Assembly (NCBI GenBank): GCA_020091685.1
Contig: CM034591.1
Coordinates: 11,170,833-11,234,832 of the forward strand
DNA from: Lutjanus erythropterus
Taxonomy: Eukaryota; Chordata; Actinopteri; Lutjaniformes; Lutjanidae
Length of the DNA: 64,000 nt
Reading direction: 5' to 3'
Both the position numbers and the translations under genes were made by a program. A model generated the notes under the pieces. It saw only the letters and a program-made list of their open reading frames with translations, was not told the origin of the DNA and did no database searches. Positions 12,290 through 21,859 of the stretch are shown piece by piece (position 1 is the first letter of the stretch; each line of letters begins with the position of its first letter).

Positions 12290-12795
12290 CAAGACGCAAA
12301 ACTGAAGGAGAAGCATTCATGCAGATGCTTGAAATGTCGTCTGTTGAAAAGTTTCTGGAATTTGGTTCATTCATTAACTACATCAGCCCTGGAAATAGAA
12401 TTTAATTTAAATCCTTGTTCACATTATTTATTAAATGACATGCCAGATGATTTGCAAATAAAAAGAATATTAATTTTAGCAATGCATACTTTTATTTTGG
12501 AAAAACCGGGTACATACTTGTCAAGAACTTTGGTTTCCACTGTTTTCTTTTGTGGCCTAGAGCCTTTAAAGACATACATTAATAAATGATGGTGTTTGTT
12601 ACCTTGTATTCTGTCGCTGTTTCTGTTTTGTTTTGTTTTTTTGTTTATTTGTTTTTTGTTAAGAGCAGTATTCTGTTGTTTTTTCCTTTGTTATTTCATT
12701 TGCTTGTCTGAAAACTCTGTTATGCTTGTGTGTTTACATATTGCTGCTGGTTTATGATGCACTTGTTGGAAATAAAAATATGTTTAAAAAGAAGA
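12290..12795 (+). mobile_element. 3' end of an L1/Tx1-like LINE, broken
   Basis: Translation near 12329-12480 gives SFWNLVHSLTTSALEIEFNL followed by LLNDMPDDLQIKR. This resembles the C-terminal tail of vertebrate L1/Tx1-clade ORF2 proteins (FW..V...L, then a hydrophobic stretch and a K/R cluster). After a frame break the DNA becomes T/G-rich, with TTTTGTTTTG runs at 12628-12660, and ends with AATAAAAATATG near 12771, like a LINE 3' UTR with a polyadenylation signal. It is truncated at the 5' end and not functional. Family assignment is from pattern memory. Confidence 0.45.
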
Positions 12796-13074
12796 TTTGG
12801 TCATTATCCAAGGGCTTGACATCTATTTTAATTTAACATTTGACAACTTTAACATTACAGGTAGGACCAGCCTAGCTACAGAAATCCAGCTCACTAACCT
12901 GTCGATACTACTTACTATTACTGATAATATTTTGGGACTGTAGGTGGTGATACTGGTGACCTGGATGATGTGTGGGTAAAAAAACAAGCCCCACATCGCT
13001 TATGGCAGTTTACTTCAAGTCTGAGTGGGAAGTGTGAATAGCTACTTAACAAAGTACATTTAAAATGCGCATAT

Positions 13075-13767
13075 TTGACCCTTCGCCAAGTTCCACCCTC
13101 AGTTACTGTTGTTACGGCTGTCAGGTGCAGATTTAACATGAAAATTGTTAAAACACTTCTTCAACTCCACAGAGAAGTAAACAACAGCAGCTTCTCATTT
13201 CTAGCTGACGTCCATTGGAGTGTGGTGGCTGAAATGATGACTCTTGCTAATGAAGGCTAATGCTAACGTTTAAACTCCTTGAGTGAACTGAGAAGTCCGT
13301 CTCCAGCTGACTTTTTAATGTTTCCATCTGACACATTTCAAACCCGCTAAAGTAAATTAAAATCTTAATGGCGCCGAGTTACTGAATGGCTGCGTGTATG
13401 ATGACTTTTAATGTTAACAGACTGAGGCTAAAGCTACATCTCAGCAAAAATTGGTTGGATGGTGAAATACAACACGATTAGTCCACACCAGCTGGACCAC
13501 CTTGACAGCAGAGTTTAATCCATTCCTCACACATGTGCTCTTGTGTTTCACATTTTTGAAAGGCAACAACAATAAAAAAAACAAGAAGGACACCACCATC
13601 AGGACTCATAAGACTCTGAGAACCGCTCTTCTCTTCTGTGCCCCATGCACACCTCTTCAACATGTAGAGAAATGCAAAGCTCGACGGGCCTGCGGTGTCC
13701 TAGTTACAGTTTCTACTCTATAACTGGACAGTTGTGTGTTTGCGGGAGGGGCTTAGCGAAGGGTCAA
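13075..13767. mobile_element. Terminal-inverted-repeat element (TTGACCCTTCGC ends)
   Basis: 693 bp. The left end TTGACCCTTCGCCAAG and the right end (reverse complement TTGACCCTTCGCTAAG) match at 15 of 16 positions. This terminus belongs to a family common in teleosts. No clear target duplication was identified. Overlapping 60-73 codon ORFs show no transposase motif, so the copy is non-autonomous. Confidence 0.8.
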
Positions 13768-14419
13768 TTACTGCTGTTAATCTAAATGTGTATTACACAA
13801 TTAATAAACCTACAACGAACATAAAACATTCCCCCTTTGGTATTGAGGTAATCCAAAAGTAACGTGAATTAATAAAGTTAGAGTTCTTTAATATTGTGAT
13901 ACATTTTAAATGAAAATCTACAGAGAGAGAAAAAGTCGTGTCTTTTCTTCTTTTCAATGTGTCCTCCACTGTTAACAGAAGTTGGTCTTTTACGATTGAT
14001 TCCTCGCTCCATCTTCTTCTTGCTCATTGGCCTGGCAGAGGGCTACAGGCCCTCCTGAGATTGCTCACTCTTATTTCAAGGACAGTTTCTATAGCGAGTT
14101 CACAGAGAGCTGCCACTGCTCGCCTTTGTAAAAAAAACATTTCAATGAGGCCACTGACAGGTGGTCTTCAAAAGAGCAAGGAAGCATAGCTGGCAAGTGA
14201 GCTACAGAGCCAAGCGCGTCTTTCATACAATATTCTCCTTCTCAACTCACTGACAGGCTTGGAGAAAAAGAGGAAGAAAGAAGACTCAAATGTTTATACA
14301 GGAATATCTGTTTCACGCTGACCTCTCTTCTATTCATATGCCAAACAGCCTTTAACTCCTTAGCTAAAGCCAATGCTACAATGATGTAATGCGTGTTGCA
14401 TAAATAATCCATGAGACAA

Positions 14420-14880
14420 ACATTTTATCACAAACAGCCTGTATTATTTATCTATTAGGGAGCTTAAGAAGCTGTGGGACCTGCTTTGGGAATAGCCTGC
14501 TGTGTGCTGGAGGGTCGGTGTGTGTGAGAGAGCGAGGGTGAGGCAGAAGGGGGGGAGGGGGCCCACTGGCATGAAGCTGCAGTGTTTGGCCAAAGGGGCC
14601 CCCTCTGTGTTCCCTCTACCCCGGAGCAGGAGCCAAGGCGTTCTGGGCTGCGTTTCAAGAGCAATAAACTTCTCCAGCATTTTAGAGATGACATTTGGAG
14701 GTATCAGCATGCTAAGCCTGGGAGGGGTTGGCCCATCGCTCTGCCGACACGACCCTGGGAGCTGCCACTGCCTCGTCTGCGCTGAGGGGATTTGTGTCAG
14801 TGCCGGGCCTTAAAATACCACGGCTCTGCCTCCCACCCCCCCGTCCCTCCAACCCCCTCCTCCTGTCTACGCTTCATTCG
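14420..14880. promoter_or_regulatory. GC-rich non-repetitive block, candidate regulatory
   Basis: GC-rich island-like stretch with a G-run near 14550-14562 and C-runs near 14836-14860. Several overlapping ORFs of 67-103 codons exist on both strands simply because stops are rare here; none shows a domain, and there is no splice-consistent frame shared with the host gene. It could be a conserved enhancer or nothing. Confidence 0.25.
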
Positions 14881-14887
14881 CCCCCAG

Positions 14888-15040
14888 ACTGACTGAATGA
14901 CACAGACTCACTTTCCCTCACCTTATATTATCTGTTTTTTCTCCTACATAGGACAGAATGCATCAAATAGTGTTGTTTATTTTAGTTTTACAGGCTATTT
15001 ATATTCAAGCTGCTATTTGAACAGTGAATACTGTTTAAAA
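14888..15040 (+). repeat. Repeat segment 'beta', copy 1
   Basis: CAGACTCACTTTCCCTCACC, then GCATCAAATAGTGTTGTTTA and TTTTAGTTTTACAGGCTATT recur at 16065-16200 and, more diverged, at 22795-22920. This copy stands alone, without the neighbouring alpha segment. Confidence 0.6.
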
Positions 15041-15211
15041 ATTTATAAACCAACAACGTATGTTTGTGTACCCTTCTTTCTGTAGCTCATAGGTTTTCTC
15101 ACTATTAAGTTTGGTCTGACTTGTTAGTCTAGAAACAGCAGTAACTGTGCTCCATCTGACATTATTTTGTTTTTGTTGGAGGTATTTTTTGAATAAAGAT
15201 GGTTGGACAGA

Positions 15212-15800
15212 AGGGTTGGGCCAATTTAAAAGTTTTCAAACCAGTTTAATATCAAGCCAAAATGAAAATGCTTCACAATAAAAACAAACTTCTGAAGAAA
15301 TGAAGGGGCTTAAGAGGGCTTTTAATTTGAAACAAAAAGAGGAAGTGTTGAGTTTTTATTCACAGCATTATGCAGTAACTTCAACAAGGCTTTGTACTTC
15401 CATCTGCTACGTTACTGACCGCACTAACAAACAAGAGCTACCTCGCTAACAGAGCAAACAGTCAGGGACAGAGTTATATTGTAAAGGGAAAATACTGGGG
15501 TCATTGTTTATTAGTTTTCCAGGTATTTTACAAGGTGGTTAGCAACTTAGCTCCACACCACAGACTGGTTAGCTGTGAAGCGCACTCTGCTATGTGTTAC
15601 AAATGCTGCAGAGACCATCTGTATTTCCCATGATGCCTTCTAGTGCTGAAGCACATGTGCAAACTAAACAAAACCACTCAGTAGATTTTTTAAAGTTTGC
15701 CGTTTTGTGTTCCAAAATGCAAATGTTAACTTTTCTTAGTGTTTGTGATCTGTCTGCTCAGAATGCTGTGCTTCATGTTGTTGGTTATTGTCATTTTTGT
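15212..15800 (+). mobile_element. TIR-type element 'D', plus orientation
   Basis: Begins GGGTTGGGCCAATTTAAAAG and TTCAAACCAGTTTAATATCA. The same start appears inverted at about 17900-17959, ending CGACCCAACCCTAG. Internal matches include GGCTTTTAATTTGAAACA, and (inverted) the segment with CAGACAGATCACAAA and TTTGCATTTTGGAACA at 17490-17530. The right boundary is uncertain. Confidence 0.6.
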
Positions 15801-15954
15801 GCTGGATTACAGTGAACCATGAGTGAGGTGGCCATTACATTACATGAGGCCAGCTTTTTTGTAAAGCTGCACAAATAATCCTAATATGATCAAAACTGTG
15901 ACATGACCAAGAGAAATATCTCAACATGTAGTAGGACAGGGAGGCACAAAATTT

Positions 15955-16215
15955 ACAATGATGCCTGTCCTACTTTCAGTTCATCCAGTACTTTAGTTTT
16001 TGACCAAATACCTGCAAAAATGACAACACCATTTCCACCATTATACATATTTAATAGACTGACTAAATGGCAGACTCACTTTCTCTCACCTCAAATTATC
16101 AATTTTTATCCCACACTGGCCCAAATGCATCAAATTGTGTTATTTATTTTAGTTTTATAGGCTATTTGCTTCATTCAGCTCTCCATGTATACATTCAGGC
16201 TGCTATTTAAACCCT
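15955..16215 (+). repeat. Repeat segments 'alpha' then 'beta'
   Basis: Alpha (CCTACTTTCAG, GTACTTTAGTTTTTGACC, AAATACCTGCAAA) is followed by beta (CACTTTCTCTCACCTC, GCATCAAATTGTGTTATTTA, TTCAGGCTGCTATTTAAACC). At 22790-23105 the same two blocks occur in the opposite order, which suggests the source was a long-unit tandem array. Confidence 0.6.
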
Positions 16216-16229
16216 GCCATTATCCAGAC

Positions 16230-16800
16230 TCGGCTGAGCGGGCTGCTACATCTGTGCTCAAATTACACGGGATGAAAAATTCATTCGGCCTCATCAGACA
16301 AGATTCTTGTCAGCTCTGGCCAAAGGTGCAGCTCCTGTGATCGTATTTTGTTAGGTGTCGCCTGCTTCCTCCTCATCTGTTTCTTTCTCTGGCACTCGGT
16401 GCGTCGGGTGAAGCGCAGACAATTACTGGGAGCCTGTTGTTCATTTACTCCCACAAGGCCGAAAGGCGGAGGTGATGAAGCAGCTGTTGGTTGGCATGCT
16501 AAATGAAACGCGCACACACACGGTGCATGCCTAAACAGCTCTGTATGAGACTTGTCATGCAGAGAAGTGGGGGACTGCTCAACTTCACTGCTAATCAGGA
16601 TGCCTCGGCGATGTCTTTGGGGCCTCTGTTTGTTGCTCTTCCCTGGTACTCTGCCTGGATTTGCTTGATTTCCTCATTTGGTTCTCATTTGCTCTGTTGC
16701 CCCACAATAAGAGAAGTCTGCTTTCATAGGTCTCTCAGGGAAAAACAGCAGAATGGCGGTGCAGTTTGCGGGGGGGGTTTCTTTCATTTTAAAACTAGCC
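16230..16800. promoter_or_regulatory. Non-repetitive block, candidate regulatory
   Basis: A 570-bp high-complexity stretch with E-box-like CAGCTC/CAGCTG words and TCATTTACTCCCACAAGG. A 108-codon ORF at 16503-16829 has no recognisable motif. No repeat similarity inside the window. Low-confidence inference. Confidence 0.2.
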
Positions 16801-16954
16801 TGTGGGCTGTTATGGACTCGTACCATTAAAATGATGTAGAAGCAATACACATCTTTGTGTTGTTTAATGTAGTGTGCAGAATGTAATACAATGGGAACTA
16901 TTGAGAAATGCCTCCTTAGATACTCTGCACAGATTCAATCTTATATTTTAAGAG

Positions 16955-17150
16955 AATCAACTACACTGATGGCTGTTTATGACAGATAAAACTGACAGTT
17001 ACAGACCTGGAAAGGTTCAGGAACAGCACACATTGTGAACAAGCATTGGTGTCAGACAACTGACAACTCTTTACCCTTTATCACATGATTTTTTACCTCA
17101 ATTGTCTACCTGATAGAGGTTTTGTCTGAGATAAAAAACAGGCTTCAAAG
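16955..17150 (+). repeat. Direct repeat R1, left flank of the element at 17151-18372
   Basis: Aligns with 18373-18619 end to end, with one or two internal gaps of about 50 bases in this copy. The last part is nearly identical: CTGATAGAGGTTTTGTCTGA then GATAAAAAA and GGCTTCAAAG. The earlier part is more diverged (for example TTTATGACA, TGAACAAGCATTGGTGTC). Confidence 0.8.
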
Positions 17151-18372
17151 TAGGGCTGTCGCACTGACGAAAATTCCCCTGCAGTTATTTAGGTTGGTTC
17201 AACAGTGCGGTATTAACACTATTCTGTTGCTTTCTTTTAGAAATTACTTCTTTTATCATAAATATAGTAATCCGATGCACAGATAATGTGAAGTAAAATG
17301 TTATCTATGGACCTCACTTCAATTCCCACCACGCAAATTTATAGTCTGAGCAAGCTAGCTGCTCGGTGTTAGCCATAGTTACAGAATGGTGCATTCAGCT
17401 GGACTCAAGAAATGCAACACTCACTTCACTCATGTTTCTATAATCCAGCACAAAAATGACAATAAGCAACAACTTTAAATCACAATGTTCTGAACAGACA
17501 GATCACAAAATAATGTTTGCATTTTGGAACATGAAGCTGCAAACTTTGCTCATGTGTTCCAGCGCAAGATGGAATCATGGGAAATGTGGGCGGACTCTAC
17601 AGTTCAGTGTGTGTTACATCTGACAGGTGAAGCAACTGATAAAAAGGACCGCCCCCCAGTTTGGGAACCATGACTCTCTAATATTACCCTGTTCCAGACT
17701 GCTGGCAGCTAGCCAGCTACAGTTTGTCAGTATAGTCAGTAACGTAACCGATGGGAAGGTAGGTACAGGTAAGTAAGTTTGTCCTTTTAAAGTTACTGCA
17801 TTACGCTGTAACACTTCCTGTTTCTGTTTCAAATTAAAAGCCTTCTGGTATTTCAGTATACAGAATCGTTGTGGTGAACTGCAACAAATCAGTATTTCCG
17901 GTCCGGTACTTGGCTTAGTATCAAACTGGTTTGAAGATTTTAAATCGACCCAACCCTAGTTATCTGGCTTCGACTCACTCTCCCATTCTTTAATTGGCTT
18001 CAAATGAGGTTTAATATTCACACAGTTCCTCTTGACTGTCCCTCAATATTAGTCCAAAATCACCTGAGCCTGTGTTAGTAGCCACATTAGCTGCACATCA
18101 TGCTAACACAGAGTACAAGTTATGAAATAAACACTAAAACAACATAAAACATAGCAAAAAGTACAGCTTCCACATCAAGCTTGAATTGTTAATGACTCTG
18201 GTATCGCTTGTCAATTTTTTTGAAGCGTTGAAGTGCACACTGAAGTGTAAAACTAGACGAGCTAGCCTTGTGAAAAAAGTATAAACATGAAAATTGCGGT
18301 TGCTTACCATCCCCTGCAGCTGGCTCGTCAATAGCGCTGCATTTCAAAATTGCGGTTATTGTGACAGCCCTA
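17151..18372. mobile_element. TIR element (TAGGGCTGTC ends) lying between direct repeats, with a nested element
   Basis: 1,222 bp. Left TAGGGCTGTCGCA and right (reverse complement) TAGGGCTGTCACAATAACCG are hAT-like terminal inverted repeats. Inside lies an inverted copy of element D ending at about 17959. No transposase reading frame is visible. Immediate 8-bp flanks (CTTCAAAG and CATCGACT) do not match; instead the whole element is bordered by ~200-250-bp direct repeats. Confidence 0.7.
17450..17959 (-). mobile_element. Element 'D', inverted copy nested in 17151-18372
   Basis: Read on the minus strand it begins CTAGGGTTGGGTCGATTTAA and continues with TTCAAACCAGTTTGATAC and CTTTTAATTTGAAAC, as at 15212-15800. 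The far boundary is not resolved. Confidence 0.6.
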
Positions 18373-18619
18373 CATCGACTGTGCTGACGGCGATTTATGA
18401 CATCTTAAACTGATGATTACACATCTGGTAAGGATTCAGAAACACCACACAGAACTATAGCTGATTTTGTCTGCAATGAACGAGCAGTGGTGTCTGAGGG
18501 CCACTTCACAGTTGCAGTTATCAAACATCTCTTCATCCTTTATCATGTGATTTTCTACCCCAGCGGACTGTCTAGCTGATAGAGGTTTTGTCTGAGATAA
18601 AAAAAGGCTTCAAAGAGAG
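18373..18619 (+). repeat. Direct repeat R2, right flank of the element at 17151-18372
   Basis: Homologous to R1 beginning with the very first base after the TIR element (CATCGACTGTGCTGACGG versus AATCAACTACACTGATGG) and ending with GGCTTCAAAG, the same ten bases that end R1. It is longer than R1 by about 50 bases. Confidence 0.8.
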
Positions 18620-18639
18620 TGAAATGTGCTGGTTTCTGG

Positions 18640-19420
18640 AAACCCGACTGGCCTCACAGCTCCAATGGCCATAACAACCTGTGTGCTACACCTGCAGAAT
18701 GCCACCCCCCCTCCCAATCCCCTCAATACATCCCCTCTCCACCGTACCACTTTTAAAACCACTCAAAAGCTCACACCAGCCCCCTCCCCACTGAGCCAGA
18801 TAGAGTAGAATCAGAAGAAAACACAGCCCCATCAGGCCAAACCACTACCTTTTCAGCCAAAATAGCAGCTTTGAGGGAGTGAGTGCAGGCAAAGGACAGA
18901 CTTGGACGGGGAAAGGGAAGGGGGCAGGGCGAGGGGGAGGGTCAATCACTCTGTGGGAGGCAGAGAATGAGGGAGCACAAACATAGTACTGGTGTTGGCT
19001 CGGAGCCATGTTTGTGTCACTAACAGAAGTAGCCTTGTCTCTTCCACCACCCCCCCGCTCCTGCCCCAACCCCCTGCCTTGCACTCGCTCTCTCCCAGTT
19101 TGCTTGGAAACAGAGTCAAGGGGTGACTGGCTGGATGCTTGGTAACAGAAAAGAGTTGCAATAGAAAGGAGAACAGGGGTGAATCAGACACAGCCCACGG
19201 CAGGAGCAAAAATCAAAAAAAAAAAAAGGGGAGAGCGGGGGGAAAAGCCACTCAATAGCTGGGACTGTGCTTTGGGAATGTTGATGAGGCAGGGACCTTT
19301 TTTTTTTCCTGTTCAGTTCCTGCAAGTGAACCAACAAGCAGCACTGTGGATGTGTGGGCGATTTGTACTCAGCATGCCCGCAGAGCAACTGAGCACGAGC
19401 TGCTTTGAAGATTAGGTGTT
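18640..19420. promoter_or_regulatory. GC-richer non-repetitive block, candidate regulatory
   Basis: An extended high-complexity interval with C-rich tracts (18700-18790, 19040-19075), a G/A-rich tract (18905-18945) and an A-run at 19216-19228. Short overlapping ORFs on the minus strand reflect low stop density; none carries a domain. It might be conserved non-coding DNA. Not provable here. Confidence 0.25.
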
Positions 19421-20461
19421 TGCGTTATTTCACATGCACGACAGAAAGAAAAAAAAAAAAAAAAAAAGAGGGCAGTTTTTTAGACCCAGCAGAACCTGAT
19501 AGTGCTAGTGATACATCTTAAAATTAAATAAGCTGAATGCGGTTTCGATCAAAGAGAGGAAAACTGAGAGAGTCTAAGATTTCACTCGGACTGCACTGCA
19601 GGAGAGGAGCCAACTCTATTCCCAACTGGCACGCTTGCAAAAAAAAAAAGTGCTTTGTGTTATGAGGCATGTTGTTGTTGAGAGCAGATATCTCTGTGCA
19701 ACAAACTCCCGTCTGCATACTCCCGAGCAAAAAACAAATCAAGGCCACCTAAGAACTGCCTGCCAAACTACTATTCTGGCTGGCAATATTATGCAGCATG
19801 TGTGCTGTTAAAGAACACATTAGTACCACCACCAGCTCCTCAGGCAGTCAGGGCATATCCAATTACATTTTAGTAGGCAAAATATGTATGGTAATGACAG
19901 CAAGATGATCATTTTTTTAAACAGCAGAGGCTTAACTAAAGTCTCAACAAACCAACACCGCTTTGATGTTTTAATGCAACCACACTGGCTATGTAAATAA
20001 AAGCATAGAACAAACACTCACATGTGTTTGTAGCTTATTTTCTTTTATGGCAAAATTCAGGACAATTGTTCCACAGGGAGGAACTTTACTTAACAGTGAG
20101 GGTGGGGAAAAAGACAAAAAATAAAAAAACATTCATGTAAGAACTGTGATTCTCATCCTCTACGATTCTGAATTAATTCATGGATGCCAAAAATTGATTC
20201 TTACACCGCTTACTAGCTGGAAGCGATGCCAACAAACAAGCGAGCCAACATCAGACTGCTTCAGTTTTTCCCAATGAAGACATCCTAACCTGCTCTGTGT
20301 GTCAGCAAACAGGCAACAATCTGACGCTTGTTTGAAAAAAAACGCTCAACCTGGCTCTGTTTTTGCTAAGTTTTGCGCATTTGCGTCACATCCAACCAAT
20401 TTTCTTTGGTCAAAATTGACATTGACATCCTTGGCATTTCTGTTTCCTGTCCGGTCACCAG

Positions 20462-20573
20462 TCAACAGTTACGAGGTTGAGAAGTGGCACATTTTCTATG
20501 ATGCGCAGCACAATTTTTATAGGAATATCCTAAAGAAGGACAAGGTCCGAAAGGATAATGGGAGTAAGTAAAC
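20462..20573 (+). other. Orphan exon-like ORF (possible pseudo-exon)
   Basis: A pyrimidine-rich stretch ending CACCAG is followed by 112 bases open in one frame, ending GGGA|GTAAGT, a strong donor. The frame reads NSYEVEKWHIFYDAQHNFYR and continues ILKKDKVRKDNG. The pattern W-x-x-F-Y-x4-N-F-Y-R loosely recalls the N-terminal WxxFYxxHxNxFFK motif of METTL2/METTL6/METTL8 tRNA methyltransferases, but the following RHWL part is absent. It is antisense to the host gene and no partner exon was found. It may be chance or a relic of an inserted gene copy. Confidence 0.2.
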
Positions 20574-20639
20574 TTTCTCCAGACTATACAAACACAAGGC
20601 TGACTTAATAAAATTACATTATATATGAATAAGTAACTC

Positions 20640-21140
20640 AGAGACTTAATGCTCAAAATATATCTGGACAATTTTTCCACCTTATCTGCTCAAGCTAGAG
20701 TCCTACTGTCTGTTGCGATAAACGGGGAAATTTCGGACAAATGCAGCCCCATCTTCAAATGGAGGCAAGCATCTCGGCATATTTTGGATTTTACTGAAAA
20801 AAACAATTTTATTATTTTTAGACCAAAGGACACACTTTGCAAATCTATTAGATAGGACAAGTGCATCAGAGAGAGTAGACCAAAAAGTTGCCAAAGGACT
20901 TCCGCACACTAACTTGCAATATATCATGTATTTGCAACGTCACAAATAAATGATATATTGCAAGTTAGACAGTGCGCAGAAATCCTTTTGCAAATTATTC
21001 TCAGACCAAAAAGTTCAATATGTAAATGCTATATTAGTAATTTGTATCATAAAAGATCAATGGTTGGCATTTGTGTATCTGTGCGATGTTGCCAGGCACA
21101 ATATCATGATATGATATTCATGAAATATTCATTTCAAAAT
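20640..21140. repeat. Probable repeat-derived segment around the hairpin
   Basis: Contains GTCCTACTGTCTGTTGCGAT, a GACCAAAGGACACACTTTGC stretch, two CCAAAAAGTT words (20880-20889 and 21006-21015), and the hairpin at 20888-20993. The style resembles a transposon internal region, but no family was identified with confidence. A 68-codon and a 74-codon ORF here lack any motif. Confidence 0.35.
20888..20993. repeat. Inverted repeat / hairpin
   Basis: AACTTGCAATATATCAT at 20911-20927 is perfectly mirrored by ATGATATATTGCAAGTT at 20950-20966 across a 22-base loop. The arms extend outward imperfectly (GCCAAAGGACTTCCGCACACT against the reverse complement of AGTGCGCAGAAATCCTTTTGC), giving about 40-45 bases per side. 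Confidence 0.85.
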
Positions 21141-21425
21141 ATCTGCGTCCTTAATTTTGTTTGGAAAAGAAGAAAACCCTGTGTATACATAAGAACCTAG
21201 AAGCAGCTCACACCAAGTTTAAAAGGTAATCTTTGCATTTTTGGATAAATGTGATAAACTAAGTAAGTACATACAGGATGCACTGGAGTAAGAGCCTGAG
21301 CATGGGGTCCCTTTTCAATTATGTGCCTCAAATCAGTTTCAAAACGAGACTAAATCCAAATCGGATCATGAAATTTCCCATGATTCTCACCCCTCCTAAA
21401 CAGCATGTTAAGCCACTCCACTTAC

Positions 21426-21651
21426 CATCTTCAGTTTCCTGCCACACGATGCCCTCCAGATTGACACTGGTACCGGGCTCGCAGGGCCCCAAGCACTCGG
21501 GTTCAGTAGCCAGGGCCACGTCGGACGTGTTCACCGCCACTGAGCGTGTGCGCACCATTATCTGCTCACACGGCGAGGCAATCTCACTGTTGCCTACTGT
21601 GGCCAGGAGGTGGAGGGGCGGAGGTGCTGGCGTGGAGACAGGAGATTCCAT
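21426..21651 (-). CDS. znf609: znf609-type gene, internal coding exon (upstream of the two seen)
   Basis: A 226-bp exon read on the minus strand. The acceptor is a C/T-rich tract ending CACAG (AG at 21653-21652); the donor is GATG|GTAAG (GT at 21425-21424). It enters in phase 0 and leaves in phase 1, encoding 75 residues plus one base of a Gly codon. The peptide opens [16 protein letters not shown], then has [39 protein letters not shown] and IVWQETED, and runs straight into MLVVNVTW of the exon at 122-209. This matches the N-terminal region of vertebrate ZNF609 as I recall it; the MESPVSTPA start favours znf609 over znf608. The first codon is an ATG, but the perfect acceptor directly before it says this is an internal exon: in mammals the initiating Met is in the preceding large exon, the source of circ-ZNF609. 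That exon is not in this window. A 152-codon plus-strand ORF across this site is a shadow. Confidence 0.96.
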
Positions 21652-21859
21652 CTGTGAAGAAAGAAGTGGGGGGGTTGAGACACTTCAGAACCACTGTATA
21701 AACACATACAGAGCAGATGTTAAGATACAGCCATGACGAGGGGAAGTTCACGAAGTGCTGTGCACATGGAAGTCATCCTGTACGCCAGTGACCCCTGAAA
21801 GCAATCTTAATCAGTAAAAGAGTGGTGCAGCACTTGTAATATAGTACTGTGTCTTTCCT

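Larger units (their letters stand above)
210..21425 (-). other. znf609: znf609-type intron, 21,216 bp, between the two exons
   Basis: This is a GT-AG intron of phase 1. Repeats and candidate blocks inside it are listed separately. Stretches where I see nothing recognisable are 210-1018, 1394-1634 (AT-rich), 2620-3271, 4040-4459 (AT-rich), 4766-5520, 5650-6647, 6886-7430, 7960-8928 (apart from a short repeat fragment near 8600-8670), 10421-11030, 11250-12289, 13768-14420, 19420-20460 (a poly-A run at 19449-19467) and 21140-21425. A T-run lies at 10116-10132. No tRNA, snoRNA or miRNA hairpin of convincing form was found by eye. Confidence 0.9.

Noticed and set aside
14444..14813. Overlapping ORFs in several frames
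   Set aside because: Low stop density from GC-rich sequence; no frame shows domain or codon-bias evidence.
16955..18619. R1/R2 as LTRs of a retroelement
   Set aside because: They lack TG...CA ends, a primer-binding site and a polypurine tract, and the interior has hAT-like inverted repeats instead of gag-pol.
21278..21736. 152-codon plus-strand ORF
   Set aside because: It lies over the minus-strand znf609-type exon and is its antisense shadow; no family signature.
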